Source: Streptomyces guryensis (lineage in GTDB: Bacteria; Actinomycetota; Actinomycetes; Streptomycetales; Streptomycetaceae). From it: a stretch of DNA of 64,000 nucleotides. The translations under genes and the position numbers were made by a program. Position 1 is the stretch's first letter. Each line of letters begins with the position of its first letter. Positions 57,758-64,000 of this stretch are shown here, piece by piece. The DNA lies in the NCBI RefSeq assembly GCF_021261325.1, contig NZ_JAJSBI010000003.1:434001-498000 (forward strand), read 5' to 3'. Below the pieces are notes generated by a model that did not search any database, had not been told where the DNA came from, and saw only the letters and a program-made list of their open reading frames with translations.

Positions 57758-59068
57758 ATGGAGGCGGTTCCGGCACGGGCACGCGCGTACGTCGCCTGTA
57801 CGGTCCTCGGCGCGCTGTTCTGCCTGCGTCCGCTGCTCGCCGTCCACACCTCCTGGCGGGCCGTCGCCCTGCTCGCCCTGCTGTACGCGGGCTGCGAGCA
57901 GGCCGCCGCCCGATGGCGCTTTGCCGGAACGTTCTACCCGGTGCTGCTCGCCGCTGCCTTCCTGCTGCCGCCCCCTGCCGCCGCCCTGGTCGCGCTGCCG
58001 GGGGCGCTGCTCTCCCGGGTCGACCAGCGGCCGCGCCGGCTGCGGCGGAGCTGGCGCGCCGCCCAGCTGGTCCTCGGCGTGTGGGCCGCGGGCCGCGTGC
58101 ACTGGTCGCTGGGCGGGCGGGACGCCGTCGTCGGCTCCCACTTCCCGTACGCGCTCGTGCCCGCGGGCGCCGCGGTACTGGCCTTCTGCCTGGTGCTGAC
58201 CGCCCTCGACGGGGGGATCCGCGCGCTGGCCGAGCGGGTACCGGTCCGGCGGGCCTGGCGCGGGCTGTTCGTACGGTCCCTCGCGCCCGTGGTCGTGCAC
58301 GGCCTCGCCGGGCTGATGATGGCCGTCCTGTGGCGCAGCCCGTACGGGCCCGTCGCCGCGCTGCTCGTGCTGCTGCCGATGTGCGTGTCCTGGTGGGTGT
58401 TCACGCAGTACCACCGGGAGCGCGCCGCCCACCAGGCGACGATCCGGGCGCTGGTGCAGGCCGTCGACATCAAGGACGAGTACACCCGCGGTCACAGCGA
58501 GCGGGTCGGCCAGGCCTCCATGATGATCGCCCGGGAACTCGGCATGGACGACGAGCGCGTCGAGGTCCTCAGGTTCGCCGGAATCCTGCACGACGTGGGC
58601 AAACTCGGCGTCCCCACACGGCTGTTGAGGAAGGACGGGCCGCTCACCCCCGAGGAACGCCGGGTGATCGAACTGCATCCCGAGTACGGCCACGAAATGG
58701 TGCGCGGAATCGGTTTTCTGGGCGAGGCCCGGGCCGCCGTACTCCACCACCACGAACGGCTGGACGGCAGCGGATACCCGTACGGGCTGCGCGGAACCCA
58801 GATCCCCGAGTCGGCACGGGTGGTGGCCGTCGCGGACGCCTTCGACGCGATGACGTCCACGCGGTGCTACCGGCGCGCCCGGCCCGTCCCGGTCGCCCTG
58901 GAGGAGCTGGAGCGGTGTGCGGGGGCGCAGTTCGACCCCCGCATGGTCGCGGCACTGGTGCAGGCGCTCGGCCGGTGCGGCTGGCATCCGGCCGTCACCG
59001 CGGAGGAGCAACCGCGCCTTCCCGCTCCGACCGCGGCCGTCTCCAGCCGGCCCGGAGCCCGCGGATGA
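57758..59068 (+). CDS. Membrane-anchored HD-GYP-domain protein
   Basis: The 436-aa protein has about six N-terminal membrane helices (1-215; for example LVPAGAAVLAFCLVLTALDG) and a cytosolic HD-GYP domain. The marks are GHSERVGQASMMIARELG, FAGILHDVGKLGVP, HPEYGHEMV and the signature HHHERLDGSGYPYGL with VADAFDAMTSTR. HD-GYP enzymes hydrolyse cyclic di-GMP, and the residues for metal binding and catalysis are all present. ATG 57758 has AGGGG upstream. The stop overlaps the ATG of the first tandem repeat copy, the ancestral junction with the second HD gene. Confidence 0.87.
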   Translation: MEAVPARARAYVACTVLGALFCLRPLLAVHTSWRAVALLALLYAGCEQAAARWRFAGTFYPVLLAAAFLLPPPAAALVALPGALLSRVDQRPRRLRRSWRAAQLVLGVWAAGRVHWSLGGRDAVVGSHFPYALVPAGAAVLAFCLVLTALDGGIRALAERVPVRRAWRGLFVRSLAPVVVHGLAGLMMAVLWRSPYGPVAALLVLLPMCVSWWVFTQYHRERAAHQATIRALVQAVDIKDEYTRGHSERVGQASMMIARELGMDDERVEVLRFAGILHDVGKLGVPTRLLRKDGPLTPEERRVIELHPEYGHEMVRGIGFLGEARAAVLHHHERLDGSGYPYGLRGTQIPESARVVAVADAFDAMTSTRCYRRARPVPVALEELERCAGAQFDPRMVAALVQALGRCGWHPAVTAEEQPRLPAPTAAVSSRPGARG

Positions 59069-59580
59069 GCGCCCGGTGGTCGCGGCGGGGGAGCAACTCT
59101 GCCTTCCCGTACCCGCCGCGGTTGTTTCCAGCGGGCGGGGGGCCCTTGGGGGAGTGCCGGGTGGTCGTGGCGGAGGGGCAAGTCTGGCTGCTCGCGCCTG
59201 CTGCCGTCGTTTCCAGCGGGCCGGGGGCTCGCGGATGAGCGCCCGGTGGTCGCGGCGGGGGAGCAACTCTGCCTTCCCGTACGCGCCGCGGTTGTTTCCA
59301 GCGGGCGGGGGGCCCTTGGGGGAGTGCCGGGTGGTCGTGGCGGAGGGGCAAGTCTGGCTGCTCGCGCCTGCTGCCGTCGTTTCCAGCGGGCCGGGGGCTC
59401 GCGGATGAGCGCCCGGTGGTCGCGGCGGGGGAGCAACTCTGCCTTCCCGTACCCGCCGCGGTTGTTTCCAGCGGGCCGGGGGCCCTTGGGGGAGTGGCCG
59501 GTGGTCGTGGCGGGGGAGCAACCACGCCTTCACGCGCCTGCCGCGGCCGTCTCCAGTGGGCCGGGGGCCCTCGGATGAGC
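59061..59580. repeat. Tandem 170-bp repeat (3 copies, built of 85-bp half units) between the HD genes
   Basis: The 170-bp unit starts at 59061, 59231 and 59401, and a fourth start appears at 59571 at the head of the next gene. Each unit is two related 85-bp halves. The segment immediately before (58976-59060), which encodes the end of the HD-GYP protein, is an older, more divergent half unit. Copies 1 and 2 are nearly identical; copy 3 differs more. Each unit carries the junction GCGGATGAGCGCC, where one gene stops and the next begins. Confidence 0.9.
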
Positions 59581-60816
59581 GCCCGGCCGCCGCTGACGCT
59601 CCTCATCCACTCCTGTGCCGCCCTGGTCGCCGCCGTGTCCCTCGCCGTCACCCACCGGGCCGGCCTGGAGGAGCGCCCCACCGCGCTCGCCTTCGGCCTG
59701 CTCGTCACCGTCGGCGAGCTCACCCGCTGGACCGGTGCCCGGGTGCGGGAGGCCGCACCGCTCGGAGCCGCCGGCGCGATGGCGTACGCACTGCTCGGGG
59801 AGGATGCCGGGCAGCCCACCCACCACGGTGTCACCCAGGTCGTCGCCGTCGTCCTCGCCGCCTCCCTCATCGGCAGCGTGCCGCACATCGCCTGCGGACG
59901 CGGGCCCGTGCTCGACCACCTCGCGCGGCGCGTGCTCACCGTCGGATTCGCCGCCGTCTGCTTCCAACCCCTGTACAACCGGGGCGCGTTCGGCGCATGG
60001 CGCGGCCCCGGCTACGCCCTGCTGCTCCTGGCCCTGCTCGCGCTCACCGCGCTGTGCGACGCCGTGCTCGCCGCCGCGCTCGCACACTCCCGTACCCGGT
60101 GGCCCTTCGGCCCGCTGCTCCGGGACGAACTGCACGCCCTCCTCGGCATCGGCTCGGCCGTGTGCGCCACGGGCGCGGTGATGGCGCTCGCGGTCGCCGT
60201 CGTCGGGCTGTGGGCGCTGCCGGTGTTCTCGCTGCCGCTGCTGCTCACCCAGTTGTCCTTCCGCCGGTACGCCGCCGTGCGGACCACCTACCGGCAGACC
60301 ATCACCTCCCTGGCCCGCGCCACCGAGATCGCCGGGTACACCCCCGCCGGGCACGCTCGCCGCGTGGCCGCCCTCAGCCGCGCCGTCGGGCGCGACCTGG
60401 GACTCACCCGGCCCGAACTGACCGTGCTGGAGTACGCCGCCCTCATGCACGACATCGGCCAGCTGAGCCTGGTCGACCCGGTACCGGCCGGCGCCACTGC
60501 CGTACTGCCCACGGCCGAGCAGCGCCGCATCGCCCTGCTCGGCGGGGCCGTCGTACGCCAGACCGGGGTGGACCCGGCGGTCGCCGTGGTCGTCGAGCGG
60601 CAGGCCGACCCCTACCGGGAGCAGCCCCTCGCCGCCCGGATCGTGCGAGCCGTCAACGCGTACGAGGAGAAAGCACGCGACGCGGGGCCGGGCGGGCCCC
60701 TGACGGCGCTGGAGGAGCTGCGGCTCGCCACCGCCGGGGACTATGCGCCCGAAGTGGTGGAATCGCTGGCCCGGGTCCTCGCACGGGACTGTCTGACCCT
60801 GCCCGCGGCTGGGTAA
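59575..60816 (+). CDS. Second HD-domain membrane protein, degenerate HD-GYP
   Basis: ATG 59575 (MSARPPLTLLIHSCAALV) is chosen because the open frame before it is only tandem repeat. The 413-aa product has about six membrane helices (1-220; for example LLLLALLALTALCDAVLAAA) and a HD-like domain: GHARRVAALSRAVGRDLGL, YAALMHDIGQLSLVDP. The GYP signature is lost: instead of HHExxDGSGYP it reads VVVERQADPYREQP. It therefore probably binds but does not cleave cyclic di-GMP, and may regulate its active neighbour. The two genes seem to be an ancient duplication pushed apart by the tandem repeat. Confidence 0.82.
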   Translation: MSARPPLTLLIHSCAALVAAVSLAVTHRAGLEERPTALAFGLLVTVGELTRWTGARVREAAPLGAAGAMAYALLGEDAGQPTHHGVTQVVAVVLAASLIGSVPHIACGRGPVLDHLARRVLTVGFAAVCFQPLYNRGAFGAWRGPGYALLLLALLALTALCDAVLAAALAHSRTRWPFGPLLRDELHALLGIGSAVCATGAVMALAVAVVGLWALPVFSLPLLLTQLSFRRYAAVRTTYRQTITSLARATEIAGYTPAGHARRVAALSRAVGRDLGLTRPELTVLEYAALMHDIGQLSLVDPVPAGATAVLPTAEQRRIALLGGAVVRQTGVDPAVAVVVERQADPYREQPLAARIVRAVNAYEEKARDAGPGGPLTALEELRLATAGDYAPEVVESLARVLARDCLTLPAAG

Positions 60817-60923
60817 CCCATGGGTAATGAGCGCCCTTCCAGCCGTACGTGGTTGGATGCGAATGAGAGGGTGTGTCCGGGGGCAGCACTAGCCAGCCCA
60901 CTCCACGGAACTGGCAGGGAATC

Positions 60924-61904
60924 GTGAGGATCTTCGGCAAGGGACGGCACCGGCCCTCCGCCTCCTGGCGGCAGGCCACCGATCGGGCCTTCACGCTCAT
61001 CGGGGACGGCCGGTACGAGGACGCGGGCGCGCTGCTGACACGTGCCGCCGACCTGGAGCCCTGGCTGTCCGAGTCCTGGTTCAACCTCGCCCTGCTGCAC
61101 AAGTTCCGGCACGACTGGGAGCAGGCCCGCGCCGCGGGACTGCGGGCCGTCGCGCTGCTGGACCGGGAGACCGGCGCCCCCGACTGGTGGAACGTCGGCA
61201 TCGCGGCCACCGCCCTGCAGGACTGGCCGCTGGCCCGGCGGTCCTGGCAGGCGTACGGGCTGCGGGTGCCGGGGGCCGCCGCGGCGAACGGTGAGCCCGT
61301 CGGGATGGAGCTGGGCAGCGCTGCCGTGCGGCTCTCCCCGGAGGGGGAGGCCGAGGTGGTGTGGGGGCGGCGGCTGGACCCCGCGCGGATGGAGGTCCTG
61401 TCCATTCCGCTGCCGTCCTCCGGGCGCCGGTGGGGTGAGGTCGTGCTGCACGACGGGGTGCCCCACGGGGAGCGGACGACCGCCGCCGGGCACGCCTACC
61501 CCGTGTTCGACGAGATCGAGCTGTGGGCGCCGTCGCCGGTGCCGACGTGGGTGGTGCTGTTGGAGGCCGCCACGGAGGCGGACAGGGATGCCTTGGAGCA
61601 GCTGGCCGCGGACGCGGGGTTCGCGGCGGAGGACTGGTCGTCGTCCGTGCGACTGCTGTGTCGGATGTGCTCCGAGTCGCGGATGCCGTCCGATGAGGGT
61701 GATGGGGAGCATCTTGATCCCCATGATCACAGCGAGCCCGGGCATCCGGGGCCGTTGGGGCATCGGACGGATGGGCAGTTGTGGGTGCCCGAGCGGGAAT
61801 GCGGGGTGGCTGCTCCGGCTTCCCTGGTGAGGGGGCTGCTGGACGGGTGGGTCGCCGATAGCCCGGATTCTCGTGACTGGCGGGATCTCGAAGAGGTGTG
61901 CTGA
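60924..61904 (+). CDS. TPR-containing hypothetical protein (about 326 aa)
   Basis: The N-terminal part has TPR-like helices: ASWRQATDRAFTLIGDGRYE, DAGALLTRAADLEPWLSESW, FNLALLHKFRHDWEQARAA, then PDWWNVGIAATALQDWPLAR. The middle is beta-rich (EAEVVWGRRLDPARMEVLSI). A late acidic His-rich loop is GDGEHLDPHDHSEPGHPG. No enzymatic motif is recognised. GTG 60924 is preferred as start (MRIFGKGRHRPSASW); GTG 60873 would add 17 residues and is possible. It is followed by a hairpin and the deformylase gene. Confidence 0.75.
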   Translation: MRIFGKGRHRPSASWRQATDRAFTLIGDGRYEDAGALLTRAADLEPWLSESWFNLALLHKFRHDWEQARAAGLRAVALLDRETGAPDWWNVGIAATALQDWPLARRSWQAYGLRVPGAAAANGEPVGMELGSAAVRLSPEGEAEVVWGRRLDPARMEVLSIPLPSSGRRWGEVVLHDGVPHGERTTAAGHAYPVFDEIELWAPSPVPTWVVLLEAATEADRDALEQLAADAGFAAEDWSSSVRLLCRMCSESRMPSDEGDGEHLDPHDHSEPGHPGPLGHRTDGQLWVPERECGVAAPASLVRGLLDGWVADSPDSRDWRDLEEVC

Positions 61905-61976
61905 GGATCGCGGCCGGATGCGGGTTCGTCGCGGCTGGTCGCGCCCACGTGGCGGAGCCGCATATCGACACGGACC

Positions 61977-61995
61977 CGCCCCCCTGATGGGGGCG
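61977..61995 (+). terminator. Hairpin between TPR gene and deformylase
   Basis: Arms CGCCCCC and GGGGGCG enclose CTGAT. It lies 73 bp after the TPR stop; no T run. Confidence 0.4.
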
Positions 61996-62053
61996 CTTCC
62001 CCGTACCCTGTATCCGCAGCAACCCCCGGTTTTTGAGGAAGGCATACGTCGGC

Positions 62054-62704
62054 ATGGCGCAGCAGGACACCGATCAGCAGCACGTGGGCGTGCTCCCCGT
62101 GGACGACGAGGGCTTCGTCAACGACACCGAGGAGACCGAGGAGCGCGAGAACGCCTGGCGTGAGCGGGGCACCTCGCGGCCGATCACCGTCGTCGGGAAC
62201 CCGGTGCTGCACAAGGAGTGCAAGGACGTCACCGAGTTCGGCGAGGAGCTGCAGCAGCTGGTCGCGGACATGTTCGCCTCGCAGCGCACCGCCGAGGGTG
62301 TGGGCCTGGCCGCCAACCAGATCGGCGTCGACCTGAAGGTCTTCGTCTACGACTGCGGCGACGACGAGGGCCGGCGGCACGTCGGTGTCGTCTGCAACCC
62401 CAAGCTGGTCGACCTGCCCGCCGACCGGCGTCGCCTGGACGACAGCAACGAGGGCTGCCTGTCCGTGCCCACCGCGTACGCGCCGCTCGCCCGCCCCGAC
62501 TACGCCGAGGTGACCGGCCAGGACGAGCAGGGCAACCCGATCAAGGTCCGCGGCACCGGCTACTTCGCCCGGTGCCTGCAGCACGAGACGGACCACCTGT
62601 ACGGCTACCTCTACATCGACCGCCTGTCCAAGCGCGAGCGCAAGGACGCGCTGCGGCAGATGGCCGAGAACGAGCCCCGCTACCCCGTCGTCGCGAACGA
62701 CTGA
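62054..62704 (+). CDS. def: Peptide deformylase
   Basis: The 216-aa iron enzyme removes the formyl group from nascent N-termini. Active-site motifs in order: [13 protein letters not shown] (GxGxAAxQ), [11 protein letters not shown] (metal Cys) and [18 protein letters not shown] (HExxH). The N-terminal extension of about 45 residues (acidic, [17 protein letters not shown]) is longer than in minimal deformylases. ATG 62054 lies behind a weak purine-rich site. Actinobacteria often carry several deformylase genes. Confidence 0.93.
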   Translation: MAQQDTDQQHVGVLPVDDEGFVNDTEETEERENAWRERGTSRPITVVGNPVLHKECKDVTEFGEELQQLVADMFASQRTAEGVGLAANQIGVDLKVFVYDCGDDEGRRHVGVVCNPKLVDLPADRRRLDDSNEGCLSVPTAYAPLARPDYAEVTGQDEQGNPIKVRGTGYFARCLQHETDHLYGYLYIDRLSKRERKDALRQMAENEPRYPVVAND

Positions 62705-62720
62705 GAAACCCCGGCGCCGC

Positions 62721-63686
62721 TCAGGCGGCCGCCTCGGGTCCTCTGAAGGTGCGGCGGTAGGCGTTCGGAGTCGTGCCGATCGCCTGGACGAACTGGTGGC
62801 GCAGCGCGGCCGCGTTGCCGAAGCCCGCCCGGCCCGCGATCGCGTCCACCGTCTCGTCCGTCCCCTCCAGCAACCGCTGGGCCAGCAGCACGCGTTGCCG
62901 CAGGATCCAGCGGTAGGGAGTCGTCCCCGTCTCCTGCTGGAAGCGGCGGGCGAAGGTGCGCGGCGACATGTGGGCGCGGTCGGCGAGCTGCTCGACCGTG
63001 ACGTCCTCGTCGAGGTGCCGCTCCATCCACACCAGCACCTCGGCGACCGTGTCGCCGTGCGAACGGGGCAGCGGGCGCTCGATGTACTGGGCCTGCCCGC
63101 CGTCCCGGTGCGGCGGCACCACCATCCGCCGGGCGATCTTGTTGGCGACCTCCGGGCCCTGCTCCTTGCGCACGAGGTGCAGACAGGCGTCGATGCCGGC
63201 GGCGGTGCCCGCGGAGGTGATCACCGGGTCCTCGTCGACGTACAGGACGTCGGGCTCGACCGTCAGCCGCGGGTACGCCCGCGCCAGCTCCTCCGCGTGG
63301 TGCCAGTGCACGGCGCAGCGCCGGCCGTCGAGCAGCCCGGCCGCGGCGACCACGAAGACGCCGGAGCAGACACTGAGGATCCGGGCGCCCCGGTCGGCCG
63401 CGCGCCGCAGCGAGTCAAGCAGCTCGGGCGGGAACTCCCGGGTCGCGAAGCCGGCGCCGGCCGGTACCGCGATGAGGTCGGCCTCCTCCAGCCGCTCCGG
63501 ACCGTGCTCCACGTTCATGGAGAAGCCCGCGCGCGTGTTCAGCACCGGCCCCTCGGCCGAGGCGACCGCGAAGTCGTAGACGGGCAGCCCGTCGTCGCTG
63601 CGGTCGGTGCCGAACACCTCGCAGACGACGGCCAGTTCGAAGGGATTCACGCCGTCCAGGACGACGGCGGCGACGTTCTGCAGCAT
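62721..63686 (-). CDS. GlxA-family AraC-type transcription regulator
   Basis: The 321-aa protein has an N-terminal class I glutaminase-amidotransferase/DJ-1-like domain. It holds AVVLDGVNPFELAVVCEVFG and a nucleophile-elbow-like ILSVCSGVFVVAAAGLLDG with HWHHAEELA. A C-terminal AraC double HTH follows (VTVEQLADRAHMSPRTFARR, DETVDAIAGRAGFGNAAALR, AIGTTPNAYRRTF). Members are activators of amino-acid or amine degradation and stress genes, and act through ligand binding to the N-terminal domain. The target genes are not in the window; it is divergent from a small membrane protein gene. Confidence 0.87.
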   Translation of the reverse strand: MLQNVAAVVLDGVNPFELAVVCEVFGTDRSDDGLPVYDFAVASAEGPVLNTRAGFSMNVEHGPERLEEADLIAVPAGAGFATREFPPELLDSLRRAADRGARILSVCSGVFVVAAAGLLDGRRCAVHWHHAEELARAYPRLTVEPDVLYVDEDPVITSAGTAAGIDACLHLVRKEQGPEVANKIARRMVVPPHRDGGQAQYIERPLPRSHGDTVAEVLVWMERHLDEDVTVEQLADRAHMSPRTFARRFQQETGTTPYRWILRQRVLLAQRLLEGTDETVDAIAGRAGFGNAAALRHQFVQAIGTTPNAYRRTFRGPEAAA

Positions 63687-63780
63687 GCCGTCCAGTGTGC
63701 CTCGTCATTGGCAGCATTTCGAGGGTCTACGGCAGTCCTGCCACTGTCTGTCAGGAGCTATCGGCGCGACAGTGGTGTCC

Positions 63781-64000
63781 ATGGATACGGCACACCTCGA
63801 AGGACTGATCGGAATGCTGACCGTTCTCGCCATCCTCGTTCTCCTGGTCCTCCCGTCCGTGCTCGGTATCGCGCGCGACCGTCGCATCGCCCGGCAGATC
63901 CGCGAGGCCGAGCAGGCCCGCCGGGAGGCCGAGGACCTCGGCCCCACCGGGCGTCCCGCCCGCCGGCAGCGCTACTTCACCACCACGGTGACCCACCACT
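63781..64000 (+). CDS. Small single-pass membrane protein (partial, runs off the window)
   Basis: The frame from ATG 63781 stays open to the last base. The first 30 residues hold one hydrophobic helix (LIGMLTVLAILVLLVLPSVL), followed by a basic, charged coil (ARDRRIARQIREAEQARREA). A Pro/Arg segment then ends in YFTTTVTHH at the window edge. This looks like an unnamed small membrane protein. It is divergent from the GlxA-family gene with 94 bp between. Confidence 0.55.
   Translation, partial: MDTAHLEGLIGMLTVLAILVLLVLPSVLGIARDRRIARQIREAEQARREAEDLGPTGRPARRQRYFTTTVTHH

Noticed and set aside
59416..59574. Upstream start for the second HD protein
   Set aside because: The added 53 residues would be read from tandem repeat DNA. 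ATG 59575 matches the ancestral junction and opens the first membrane segment.
59061..59580. Possible CRISPR array
   Set aside because: The units are 170 bp with 85-bp halves, directly adjoining and without unique spacers. They are tandem duplications, not repeat-spacer units.
1..64000. Biosynthetic gene cluster or phage-defence island
   Set aside because: No polyketide, peptide-synthetase, terpene, restriction, CBASS, BREX or toxin-antitoxin genes were recognised. Apart from the two accessory patches the window is conserved core chromosome.

Overview
The window is Streptomyces chromosome. It has very high GC with strong third-position GC bias, GTG starts, leaderless genes, a WblC/WhiB7 gene, and the sigR-rsrA thiol-stress pair at the right end. 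Gene order from moeZ to the UPF0182 gene follows the actinobacterial core block that also carries adnAB, nudC, mrx1, uvrD2 and whiB7 in Mycobacterium tuberculosis. Most of the window is therefore conserved housekeeping DNA, with two accessory patches.

Layout. 0-1.5 kb: end of a spherulin-4-like gene, then moeZ behind a SigmaR promoter. 1.5-4 kb: a decayed patch with small genes and a wrecked tyrosine integrase. 4-10.2 kb: two paralogous secreted lipoprotein hydrolases and a large flippase-like membrane protein with a kinase-like middle. 10.3-21.2 kb: repair and housekeeping genes (an alkyltransferase-like protein, adnA, adnB, an M20 peptidase, nudC, a methyltransferase). 21.3-26 kb: a 4.65-kb integrated element run by a large serine recombinase. 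It is inserted inside the mycoredoxin gene and itself carries an IS3-type insertion sequence. 26-30.2 kb: uvrD2 and the wblC locus, with a WhiB7-type promoter, a long leader with an upstream ORF, and a terminator-type attenuator. 30.4-37.1 kb: UbiB-like kinase, ThiF-like enzyme, YgjP-like peptidase and a TerD/AIM24 operon. 37.1-46.1 kb: NUDIX hydrolase, zinc protease, epimerase-like protein, moaE, a PDZ/Lon-like protease, a PPA1309-family protein and UPF0182. 46.1-48.5 kb: a Sel1/TPR gene between two identical initiator tRNA genes. 48.5-54 kb: Fur-family regulator, CBS protein, hisN, TetR, SMR efflux, rsgA and aroA. 54.1-57.6 kb: M50 protease, SRAP protein, hydrolase, sigR-rsrA. 57.7-60.8 kb: two HD-domain membrane proteins separated by a 170-bp tandem repeat. 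60.9-64 kb: TPR protein, peptide deformylase, GlxA-type regulator and a partial membrane protein.

How parts connect. Three exact GGAAT-N18-GTT SigmaR-type promoters precede moeZ, the mycoredoxin gene and sigR, so sulfur transfer, thiol reduction and the thiol-stress sigma factor appear to share control. The most distinctive structure is the serine-integrase element. Its 14-bp att core lies in the codons for TVPTV of mycoredoxin. The element supplies a replacement 3' end so the gene stays open, while the displaced native 3' end survives at the other junction with an apparent 1-nt deletion.
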